A stretch of 37,344 nucleotides of DNA from Branchiostoma floridae (taxonomy: Eukaryota; Chordata; Leptocardii; Amphioxiformes; Branchiostomatidae): assembly GCF_000003815.2 (NCBI RefSeq), contig NC_049991.1, forward strand, positions 13,075,166-13,112,509, written 5' to 3'. The notes beneath the pieces were generated by a model. That model searched no databases, was not told where the DNA came from, and saw only the letters and a list, made by a program, of their open reading frames with translations. A program made the position numbers and the translations under genes. The number at the start of each line of letters is the position of its first letter. Positions within the stretch are counted from its first letter, which is position 1. Below are positions 1 to 9,435 of this stretch, in pieces.

Positions 1-143
1 GATATAAGTAGTAGGAAGAAGTAGTGGTTGTTATTGTAAAGTGATGATGGTGTTTGACAGACAGCGAAAAGTCGGAAGTAAGTATTTTCTGGTTGTGCTA
101 AAAGAACCTTACTATATGATACATTGTAGTGTTTTTTGCTTAC

Positions 144-3100
144 TTATTGAGCTCCTCAAAGCAAGAATCGCAGACTCGAACTTCCTTCTCAATGCCAAAT
201 TTGGGGATGATGGAATTCTTGGAGGAACATTTACCACAGAAGACCTGGCCACAGGCTCTGCAGTGATGCTGTGGGAAACAAAAGTAATGATGTTCAGAAC
301 ACCTGTTTGCATAATTTGTACAAGAAACATCCATGTAAAAGGCTGCGCCCAAAAGTGAAAGACAAAAGTTGTCAGCAATCCACTGAACTCCTGTTTAATG
401 ATAACTTTTTTGCAAATTCATGCCAGAAGACTAATTGCAAGTATACATGAGAATACAATAAATAATATACCTTTCTTTGCACCATTCCAAACTGCACTCT
501 ACATCGATGGCACACATCCCCATCCTTCCACTCAGGAGCCTGGGGGAAAGAAATAATATATCATTGTAACTCCTGGAAGACTGTGACTTCTTGATCTGCC
601 AAAAACCAAAGTCAATGCAACAATGCAACAGTCTGTTTCTCCTGGTACAATTAATACTTGTGCTGACATCACGTACCCGCAAGATCACAAGTTATGTTTT
701 GAAGTGATTGTGTCATCGGTATTGATCCGGAAGAAGGTGACAGTGGTCATTGAACATTTGATCTGTGTGTACCTTTGTGTTCTGTTGAAAGAAAGATTAG
801 CATTATACCATACAAAACTTGTGCCATTGTCAAAATGACAAACCCCGCCCCTACCTTCTCAGCAGCAAACATGGCATCACTCTCCCTGAGTTCAGGGAAG
901 GAACAGCCCTCCATCTTCATGATCTGATACGTGTCCTGCACCACTCGGTAGCTGGGCTCATTACGGAAGGCATGTGACCACACTTGGATCAGCTCCAACA
1001 CCTTGTTCCTCACATTATCAGCAGATCTCTGCAAAGACATGTAAAACTTCTGTCAGATCTTGTCAAGTAATACGACTCTGCTCTGAAATGTTTCACAAAA
1101 AGACATTACCATAAATAATTTCAGACAGTTAAAGTCATTTTCCATTTCATTGCTGCTAAGAGCCTGGCTATGCTCCAAAATGCAAATTGCTATGCAGACT
1201 GCTGTAACAGCCATACCAGACTGTGGGAACTATGGTATCACCAAGGAGGAAAGACATGCCCAGACAGAATTTAATTTGTAGGTCAGTACATGAAAAATAT
1301 CCTAACAGATTTGAATGCCCTCTTGTTCTCCTCAGTCCATTCAAAACGATGAAACATATAGTGTTACATGTTTTTCTGCATTCATCTTTTTTGGTCTTAC
1401 TCCAATATTCTGTATCTTTCAAAACTACATTGTCAGCCTTGTCACATCATAGTAACAACATGTTGATGATTAAGCATATAACATATTTATTTTATTTTAT
1501 TTCAACTTCTTCATCATACATGCATGTAAATGTAAAATGAGTTGGACAAAAGTTTAACATTTCTTTGCTTTCATTTCTCTTACAAAAAAGTATCTGCAAA
1601 CCTTTGCTAAGTCTCTCATCTCCTCCATGACCTCTTTCTGAGCGATCTCTTGGTGGACAGGCGAGCCACAGTTCTTCACTACGGACTCTAGCACCTGAGG
1701 AAAGGTTTCACACGTTACAGTTAAAACTGATTATCAAACTGGATCACTGCCTATGTACTTATAATAGTTATATGGTGCATATATGTACCAATACTAAAGG
1801 GTTACTCATTCCTATGTTCAAACATCTATTTTCAATGCTGTAATTTTTGTCATTTATGTAGCATCCTCCCAGTTGCCATTCTGTCAACAGCCCCATTAGG
1901 GGAAAATATACATTACCCGATACCAATAGTGATATACATCTAGGTTTAGTTAGTTGCATTTGCACATGTTTATTCCATATCTACCTTCGAGCCCTCGGTG
2001 TGACAAGTAATCATATTAGTACACATACATAATTAAACATTACTAAACGCGCCAACTCTACCCTTTTTGCATTGGCAGTTTGGAAAGATAAAACTGACTC
2101 AAGCTTTTTTCTTGGTCTTGTGGTCGCCTGTTATTACTGAATGCACACTAGTCAACAGTGTCTCTTGTACTTTGTACAGGAACCAGTTATGCGTGCTGAT
2201 AAGATAGCAGATAAACATCCTGACCAGAATCTGACATATGTATGCGGCCTTAATTGGCAAGTATGGGGTATGTTCAACTTCAAGATACAAACATGTACAT
2301 GTGTCACAGCCACAATTCTTGTTTAGTTTCTTATCTAATTTCTCCAACTGCAGATATATTTTGAGTTCACATGTACAGAACTCTTACCTGAAGTGCATAC
2401 AGAGACACATGTGGGTTCCTGTCATACACTTTCTTCCTGATGGCAGGGATCGCATATTTTGGCCTAGAAAACAATTCAAAACAACAGATTTCAGATGTTA
2501 TGATACTACTACAAACAAAACATCATCAAACACACACAAACATTTCCATTGGACTCTGTTGGAGTCATTTGCATTTCCATAACTACCATAGAAGGATTCT
2601 AGACACCAAAATTTGGCAACTACACTGCTTCACATACTCAATCATTCAGACTCAATCACAGGAGTTTTTACACAGCACTTGGAGATAACACACAGCATCA
2701 AGTTAAAACCACATCTAGAATAATAATAATTAATTAATATACAGAACTGTCTTATGTCTCTCCAAATGGTCACTTGACTATAGGATTACAGTTATTATAA
2801 AAACACTTACGTGACATCTCCCTGTCTGATGGAGTCACATATCTGTAGGGTGGCATCCCAGTCTGGCTCCAGCAGCAGCTGGCTCGTGGCTTTCTCTGAA
2901 ACAACAGCCAACACATAACATCGACAGAACTCCAAAATGATTCTGGAAACGGTCAGACATTTCAGACAGCCATCCGGTGTCTTTCGTCAGTGACAACTGG
3001 CCTGGATGGTTGTCTGAAACAAACTGACCATTTCAAAACCATATCCAGTTGCTTGAGTAACTGCTTTTTGGCATATCTTATTACCTATGTCTAACCCTCA

Positions 3101-3897
3101 TAGTCATAGACGGATGGACAGAAGTGTACATATTTGTATGTAAATGCACATAATAGTCTAATTGGGGTCAATTTATCTTAAACAAAATAGGATTACAACT
3201 TCAGTGGCCTACACAATAACAATATGTATCAAGATCTGAGTATCAAGTGTGTTTTATCTATATATTTAGATTTAAAATCTACTTAACGTTTTACCCACAG
3301 ACATATTTTTGTTGTTGTCATCTGAACGTGATGTTGATGACTCACATCTAGAACTGTCCCATGAATAAATTATTGGGTAAACCCTTGATTGGCAAATTTA
3401 GTTGTTACAGGCAGTGCTCAATCGATATTTTGATTTCTAAGGCATACAAGGCGAGGAGATGGGATCATACTGCAGTGGTTTCATCATAACATTTCTGAAC
3501 TGAAACAACATTCATCACAACTCAACTGCACTTCATGATCAGTGGTGATAAATAAACATACAGAATCAGTAATTCATTACAGTATTTAAGTAGTAAAACA
3601 CTATTCTAATTCATCTAGTACAGTTCTATGTTAAAGCTACTTGGATAAAGAGCCTGGTTTTTAGAACTTTCAGAAGATGTAAATAAAAGCAAAGGTGTTA
3701 CAGACGACCGGATATTACCGAGTTAAAATCATGACAATCAAAATCCTGGTGAGACTCGTTTAGGGAACGACTGTGATCAACGTTTCCCGACCGGAATAAG
3801 TCAACAAATCTACACCGAAAAGTGCTGTAAAATCCCACAGAATAAGCTGTGTCATTCTCCTACCTAAGAGTCTGTCGAAATTCCCTCCTCGAAACAT
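144..3897 (-). CDS. HGS: HGS/HRS, ESCRT-0 subunit (N-terminal 218 residues, runs off left edge)
   Basis: Hepatocyte growth factor-regulated tyrosine kinase substrate binds PI3P and ubiquitinated cargo on early endosomes and starts ESCRT sorting. Seven coding exons on the minus strand: 3864-3897, 2811-2895, 2388-2463, 1602-1694, 855-1028, 471-539 and 144-268, all with GT-AG introns and matching phases. The start MFRGGNFDRLL resembles the human N-terminus. Exons 1-5 (about residues 1-154) encode a VHS domain, including the stretch RNEPSYRVVQDTYQIMK. Exons 6-7 encode a FYVE finger with WxxD (PEWKDGD), RKHHCRACG, paired cysteines and RVC (EVRVCDSC), so PI3P binding should be intact. The TAA seen after ELNK is part of a GTAAGC donor, so coding continues beyond the window; human HGS has 777 residues. 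Bases 1-143 are intron. The UIM, coiled coil and clathrin-binding tail are not in view. Confidence 0.95.
2946..3035. repeat. Short fold-back element in HGS intron 1
   Basis: Two arms of about 32 bases are inverted copies: the left reads GAAACGGTCAGACATTTCAG and onward, and the reverse complement of the right reads GAAATGGTCAGTTTGTTTCA and onward, both followed by GACARCCATCC. About 25 bases separate the arms. It looks like a small MITE or palindromic repeat. No coding content and no clear target duplication were seen. Confidence 0.55.
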
Positions 3898-4294
3898 CTT
3901 GGGCGATTTTCCACCCCAAAACTGCAGGAGTAGTGATCAGAGTCAGCTGAAATTACTTCTTCCTAATCCAATATGGCTTCCCGTGACCATGACGTCATCA
4001 GCCAAATTTCACCATTTCCTGAACGAAATTCGACATCAATATGTAAACTTCAGCTATTTATCCATACATTACACTCTTGTATATTCTTAAAAGGGAAGAA
4101 TTTCGATATTTTAACAATAATGCAGAAAAAGAAGCTCAATTTGGGGTCAACCTAAGTTCACGACCTTTCACCCCAAACCCGGAAGACATTCCAGGCTGGA
4201 TCTCACCTGGACATGAAAAACAGAGACTGCCGTCACTGGAGTTGTATTTGTGATATTTATCGTTACCGCTTACCTAGCCTTTGTTGAAAAAAAG
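3898..4294. promoter_or_regulatory. Bidirectional promoter region between HGS and ARL16
   Basis: The two start codons face away from each other with 397 bases between them, so the stretch must hold both promoters and 5' UTRs. It contains a perfect palindromic cAMP-response element, TGACGTCA, at 3990-3997. No TATA box is placed convincingly for either gene. A short upstream ORF (ATG at 4213, stop TGA at 4285-4287, 24 codons) lies in front of the ARL16 start, out of frame with it. Confidence 0.6.
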
Positions 4295-6420
4295 ATGTGT
4301 CTCCTCGTTGGACCCGCGGGTGTTGGGAAGACGCTACTTTTGAAGCGACTCCAATGTATCCTTTTGTTTTGTCATTCCCAGATCTCTTTTCTGAGATGTG
4401 ACCAAGGAGGTTTAATACTAGTACATACGAGTAGTATGTAATCTCCTTGATGTGATATTATGTATGAGTTACGTTAAATAGCGTCATGTAAGAGTAGAGC
4501 ATAGTGGAGTTATGCGGTGGTATGCACAGTCATGTAGGGAATATCCTTCTACCATCTTCTCTCAACTCATTTTTATCCTTGATGGTAAATTACAGTTTTG
4601 TCTGGAAAGGACAAACTGGGAGATATGGAGGAGGCACCAGCAACAATTCCTACTGTGAGTGTATTAACTTTTGATCTATGATACTGTTACACACGTGTAC
4701 TACTAGCTACGGGTACTGATGCACACTGCCTCTGATGGTGAAGTATGCTGCTAAATTACATCAGTTCAATGGGTCGCCAGTCTACCCTGGGAATGGTAAT
4801 CTTTGTAGATTTAGTCTTGTTATCTTATGCCATTATGGTGCATCCAAAACTTTCCTAGTGGTAATTTCACGTATTCCATAAATGATTGTTTTATGGACTG
4901 TTTGGTAACATGCACGGGACTTAAACATTGGAGACCAAAAATGTTTTTTGCTTAGTTGTATTGTGTAACGTGGCCTTCCTTCTGCCTTTTACCATACAGG
5001 TCGGAACCAACCTTGTGAATGTTCAGGTTGGCAAGAAGACGGAGTTGACAGTTCGAGAACTTGGCGGCAGTATGGGACCAATATGGCACAGCTACTACAA
5101 GGACTGCAGACAACTATTGGTTAGATTCTCACAAAAAATATCTATATTTTCAATTCTTTTAATTGATCAATAATTCCTGATAACGCACTATGAGAGGGTG
5201 CTTAATCTATCCTTTTTGTGTTTGTACTTCATCGGGTAAGTCAGAACACCATTTGATCTTACAACTTAGCTTCTATAATTAATGTTATGTATGAAACTGT
5301 AATATTGTCTGTGGTGTTAAGCCAACACACATCAACTTTCTGTTCCAGTTTATGGTAGATGTGTCCAATGCAGCCCAGCTGTCAGCCTCCACAATCCAAC
5401 TGCTGACAACATTAACAGATGACAGACTACAGGATGTGTCAGTACTCATCCTGCTCAACAAAGTGTAAGTATCTTTATCTGTGTTTTAGTTTTTCATGGA
5501 CATTTTCATCATATGTTCTCATATCTATCAGTAGACTATTGTCAGATATTTGGGGTTGTAAGAGGATATTGAAGAAGATACAATTAACAGCATTTTGTGC
5601 TGTAGGTGCTTGCATCACCTTGTATCCCAGTTAGTGTATACATACAGTAAAGGTTTTGAAACACATTTTTTGGATGGTCCTGAGTGATTACAGTCAAACC
5701 TGTATTAGCGGCCACCTTTGCATACCAGCCACCTGGCCATAGTGGCCACTTTTGTCGGTCCCTTGGATTCGTAATGATTAAGAAATAGGCTTAGCGGCCA
5801 CTCGTCCAACGCGGCCACGGCCACACGATTCCCGGTCCCGCAGACACAGAAACACCGCCGATTACGGCCATGCGGACCGCTGATCTACGGTCCGGCACGC
5901 ATTCGGCCATACAGCGGCCGTATCGTCACCCTACTCCGGATTTAAAACCTCTTCATTTTCAAAACAAAACTGCCTTACCGCCGACAAACGAGGTCATATA
6001 TAGTTAACAGATGACACCACATTACAGCACTGTATTATGTGAATAAAGATCGATGGGTACTAAAACCATGTGTAACTTATTGCGTGTGGTCAATTAATCA
6101 GCATTTTCTCTATAGTGGCCACCTCTCTATAGTGGCCAATTTTGACCAGTCCCTTGAGTGGCTGCTATAGACAGGTTTGACTGTACTTTACACTAAACAA
6201 TGTTGGGACTTGGTGTGTCCAAAGCCTACTGAAAGGTTTCCATGACTCTTGTTTCAGGGACCTGCCATCATCCATGACCCTCACAGAGCTGAAGAGTTTG
6301 ATGAGACTGGATGACATTGTCTGTCATGCCAAACAGAATGTCACAGTCCTAGAAATAAGTGCCAGAGAGGGACAAGGTCTGGTAGAGACTATAGCCTGGC
6401 TCAAGGACAATAACAAGTAA
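4295..6420 (+). CDS. ARL16: ADP-ribosylation factor-like protein 16 (complete, 172 residues)
   Basis: An atypical small GTPase of the ARF/ARL family. Five exons: 4295-4355, 4596-4654, 5000-5119, 5349-5464 and 6258-6420 (TAA at 6418-6420); all junctions are GT-AG and in phase. The P-loop GPAGVGKT is at residues 6-13. The G3 region reads RELGGSMGPIW, with Glu in place of the usual Asp of DxxG, which is also how human ARL16 reads. NKVD is near residues 117-120 and SAREG in the last exon. It starts directly at MCLLVG without an N-terminal amphipathic helix or myristoylation glycine, matching the shorter human start. The ORF extends upstream of 4295 without another ATG, so 4295 is the first usable start. 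It is divergent with HGS, as in human. Intron 4 carries a mariner-type element. Confidence 0.93.
5691..6183. mobile_element. Non-autonomous Tc1/mariner-type (pogo/Tigger-like) element
   Basis: 493 bp inside ARL16 intron 4. The ends are inverted repeats beginning CAGTCAAACCTGT on the left and ending ACAGGTTTGACTG on the right, with further similarity inward (GCGGCCACC against GCAGCCACT). Each end is flanked by TA (5689-5690 and 6184-6185), the mariner-superfamily target duplication. The middle is GC-rich, with repeated GGCCA words, and has no transposase ORF, so it is a deletion derivative or MITE. Confidence 0.8.
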
Positions 6421-6705
6421 AGGACTGTGGATGTGAATATGTTTTGGTGTATAAACTGTATGCGCACAAGAGCTAAATTTGATTATCACATAGTAGGATT
6501 TATATGTAAGTATTCTCCTGGATCATATGTGTAGAGCTGGTTCTCTTGAAACTTTATTCTGAACACTTGCTGTTAATACGACATGTCTCGCAATGACTTT
6601 GTTATGCCATACATTTTAGTATGTTCACCATACTACCAATCTTCTTTTTCAAGAAATAGAAAAAAACAGTGAAATAGAGTGTAATAGCTGTTTGGTATAC
6701 AATTG

Positions 6706-6711
6706 AATAAA
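6706..6711 (+). terminator. Probable ARL16 polyadenylation signal
   Basis: AATAAA about 290 bases after the ARL16 stop codon. The region 6421-6929 is otherwise AT-rich sequence holding the 3' UTRs of the convergent genes ARL16 and MRPL27; no further gene is seen there. Confidence 0.5.
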
Positions 6712-6753
6712 GGGACATAGCCATTACTGTCATTAATAAAAAAAAGTGTTGTT

Positions 6754-6759
6754 TTTATT
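6754..6759 (-). terminator. Probable MRPL27 polyadenylation signal
   Basis: TTTATT on the plus strand reads AATAAA on the minus strand, about 170 bases beyond the MRPL27 stop codon. It lies only about 45 bases past the ARL16 signal, so the two 3' ends nearly meet or overlap. Confidence 0.45.
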
Positions 6760-6929
6760 TCTTGTGTTTGGAGCACTAATATTGTCAAGGACATTAGTGC
6801 CTTTTACTGTCCATCTGTCCCGTATCTATTATCAATCTATCATCATTTTTTACACTGCTACAAACAAATAAATTTTCATTGAAATCATATTTACTTCCAC
6901 ACTTTAAATTTCATCTTTAATAAACAACA

Positions 6930-9109
6930 CTATATCATCTTGACGAGTTTGAATCTCCCAACTTGAGGCTCTGGAACAACATGTACAAAAGTCCTGACGA
7001 CGTTTTCCCTCTCTTCTGGCTCTATCTTTCTGACCACACACCGGTACAAGTGGCTGTTGAAGTGTGGCCGGAGAACCTCCTTGGTGAAGCGCACATATCC
7101 TGGTTCTAGTGCATACAGAGTGTTCTTACGACCGGTCCCAACCTGATAGAAAGGACATATATACTAGAATTTAGTCCATGGCAACACCCTCAAGAAAAGA
7201 TAATGGTAATAATCCATTAACATACTTAAATATCAGCTTAACTTTTCTTAAAACTGGAACAAATCACTAGTATGGTATGCCAATTGTACATGTGAGACAT
7301 TACATTGTAAAAAGCATGTCTTGTATGAAAATGTCGTGCCATTGTTATTATAATGTTATACAGTTATACTGTACTTACAAAAGCGCCAGGATGCCACTTG
7401 TATCCCCTCTGTATTGCAATGATGCTTCCTGCTTGCGCATATTCACCTGAAAGATTGGTATTCAGACGGGTATTTTCTAGTCTCCAAGCAGACCCTACGG
7501 TGCCTTAGAAATAGTATCAAAGCTGGCCAGGGACTTGGTATACCGGCACCAGGGTCTGCCCTCAGTCGGGCTGATCTGACGCTATTAGCATCTATTTGTT
7601 GCCTATTAAACTGTGCTTGCCGAGTAGGTGTTAATTGCCCTCCCGGCCTGGGATGGCTCGTGCGCCCCTGCACCGTCTCACGGGAAGTCACGTCACGGGT
7701 CACCTACGATGACCGTTACCGGCAGATTTAAAATGCCGGCAACAATGGAGGCCAAAGTACGACGTGTTTTCCGCGATGTATGGGGATTCGAGCCGAAGAA
7801 AGCACAGCTCGATTCCATTTTGGCCACTCTGGAAGGCAAGGATGTCTTTGTCGGCATCGCTACCGGTCAGGGGAAATCCCTATGCTACCAATGCAAGCCA
7901 TAGTTGCTAGCCGGGAGTAAACATCTGGTCCTTGACGCAGTTTTTGCCGGACGAAATTACAAAATCGCAGAACGAAATAGAAATAAAATTTAAGGAGACA
8001 GAAATGGCAGCGCGCTTGGCTTGTTGTGGTTCTTTCTACCGCATCCAAACATAACAGAGAGGATGACGATCAGGCGGCATGTTTTTAAAACTCATAACGT
8101 TAGTTTGGTGTTATTATATATGTATATCGAAATTTGTAGTTTGTTTGGCATTATTTTCAGACTTCAAATCGATTTTAAACTAAATATTTTATGTATTGTG
8201 GCGCTTGTTCTATTACGTTGCGATGCTGTCAAATTTTTCAATCCGGCGCCATTTGGCGCGAACCTACCGCTGGGAAGTGCGTGCTATCACTGACTTCGTC
8301 CAGTGTAAGTCGCTCGTAAAGTAATTAGCACTTGACAACAGGGTGGGGCAGCGACACCATTGTTGAATAGAAACGCTCCACCCTGTTTCAGTGCAGGCAG
8401 ACCTCCGGTGCCCGTTTGACTCCCTTAGCCGGCTATCTCCCTTTGGCCGGCTATACTCCTTTGCCAGCTTTGATACTATTTCTAAGGCACCGTAGGGTCT
8501 GCTTGGAGACTAGGTATTTTCTTTGAATCCTTGATGATTTACTTTATACATTATTGAAAAATAATTAACATGCACGCATTATTGTTACCATGTACATAGT
8601 AACTAACAAAATGATCAGATCAATGTCCTATGCTACAACTATTGTATTACCCAAGTAGCTGAAACGTACCTTCCCGTATTTTCAGACCAAGTCCCTTGCC
8701 CCTGTGTTTTCTGGGTCTCACAGCAGTGCTGCTTCCTTGCTTCTTGGAGGCCCATCTCACCCCAAACACAGAGAGTGGTGCCCCAATAAGAGTGGTTAAA
8801 CCTGAAGAACAATGTGTATAATATGGAAAATAAGAAAAGGGTCAGCAGAGGGCATCAGTCGTTCTATGGGAGGGAAAATTGTGCACATGTCGTATCAAGT
8901 CATAAACCTCCTTGCTTGCATGGTTTGCCACATCGTAACGTTATTTTACTACAGACCCACGAGACAATAGTTATAGAAAGCGTGGCTCGCCGATTATCAT
9001 TCTCTGGGTGAATGCAAAGGTAATTCATTCTGAAATACTTGCCTGAAGGAGAAAACGGGGCCAAGAATCGAGAAAAATCAGAGTAACATTTTCGCACGAT
9101 GGCAGCCAT
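6930..9109 (-). CDS. MRPL27: Mitochondrial large ribosomal subunit protein bL27m (complete, 159 residues)
   Basis: A nuclear gene for the mitochondrial counterpart of bacterial L27, which sits near the peptidyl-transferase centre. Four exons on the minus strand: 9043-9109, 8670-8801, 7379-7446 and 6930-7142 (TAG at 6930-6932), in phase throughout. The N-terminus (MAAIVRKCYSDFSRF) is basic and hydroxylated, as expected of a mitochondrial targeting peptide. The L27 core is seen as WASKKQGSST, GLKIREGEYAQAGSIIAIQRG, then YKWHPGAFVGTGRKNTLYAL, close to the human WHPGAHVGVGKN. The C-terminus TFVHVVPEPQVGRFKLVKMI also matches human, which has 148 residues. The donor of intron 1 is CAG|GCAAGT, a GC-AG intron required by the phase. 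Intron 2 holds a complete transposon. The gene is divergent with EME1. Confidence 0.94.
7478..8512. mobile_element. 1,035-bp DNA transposon with perfect 50-bp TIRs and a 9-bp target duplication
   Basis: The left end (7478-7527, starting TAGTCTCCAAGCAGACCC) and the right end (8463-8512, ending GGGTCTGCTTGGAGACTA) are exact inverted copies over 50 bases. Both ends are flanked by GGTATTTTC (7469-7477 and 8513-8521), a perfect 9-bp target-site duplication. The insertion is in MRPL27 intron 2, before the 68-bp third exon. It carries no recognisable transposase, only a broken RecQ-like helicase piece. A 9-bp duplication and long TIRs fit Mutator-like elements best, but the superfamily is not settled by these features alone. 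Perfect TIRs and duplication indicate recent mobility. Confidence 0.88.
7709..7903 (+). pseudogene. RecQ-like helicase N-terminal fragment inside the transposon
   Basis: An open frame from ATG 7709 (or the internal ATG at 7745) carries RFKMPATMEAKVRRVFRDVWG, followed by a RecQ motif-0-like KKAQLD and a motif I of the form GIATGQGKSLCYQ. Both are typical of RecQ/Bloom-type SF2 helicases. The frame stops at CKP and a TAG at 7901-7903. After a frame change, further helicase-like sequence (AGSKHLVLD) is readable near 7911-7940, so the copy is frameshifted and truncated; motifs Ia to VI are absent. It lies wholly inside the TIR-bounded element, so it is cargo or a remnant of a larger parent element and not part of MRPL27. 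Confidence 0.7.
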
Positions 9110-9435
9110 CTTTGTCAGTAAAGGTCGTAACCTTTGGTTGTTCGCCCTTTTATAAATTACTCCGCTGAATCCTTCAGGAAAATCAGTCAGACGTCCCAAA
9201 AGTAACGGTTATGGTGATTCGTTTTTCTTTTGTCACATTTTTCCCCTTTTTACACGTTGTAAAAAGGTCTTCCACTTGAATATGAAAATCAGTAAAATGA
9301 TGTAATTCGGGGGCCTATTTTTTGTGCGTGAGAATATATCCAATGGGGTAATACGGCAAGATGGCGGCAGTTTGAAAGTTTGTGTTGTAACTTGCCCCGT
9401 TTAAATTTAACTTTTCAACAGTAACTCAAGCTAAA
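9110..9435. promoter_or_regulatory. Bidirectional promoter region between MRPL27 and EME1
   Basis: 326 bases separate the two divergent start codons. CAAGATGGCGGC at 9357-9368 matches the YY1 consensus, common near the start of housekeeping and mitochondrial genes. A related word, AAGATGGCTGCC, overlaps the MRPL27 start codon on the minus strand. No TATA box is evident, consistent with a housekeeping-type bidirectional promoter. Confidence 0.6.

Noticed and set aside
140-142. TAA directly after ELNK as the end of HGS
   Set aside because: The bases form a GTAAGC donor, and the FYVE region lies only about a quarter of the way into HGS; a stop here would remove the UIM, coiled coil and clathrin-binding parts.
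623-838. 71-codon plus-strand ORF inside the HGS locus
   Set aside because: Intronic, overlapping no splice structure, with a low-complexity translation lacking any family pattern.
7628-7708. N-terminal extension of the RecQ-like frame from 7628
   Set aside because: The extension has no helicase resemblance and lies in subterminal transposon sequence; the recognisable part starts at or after 7709.
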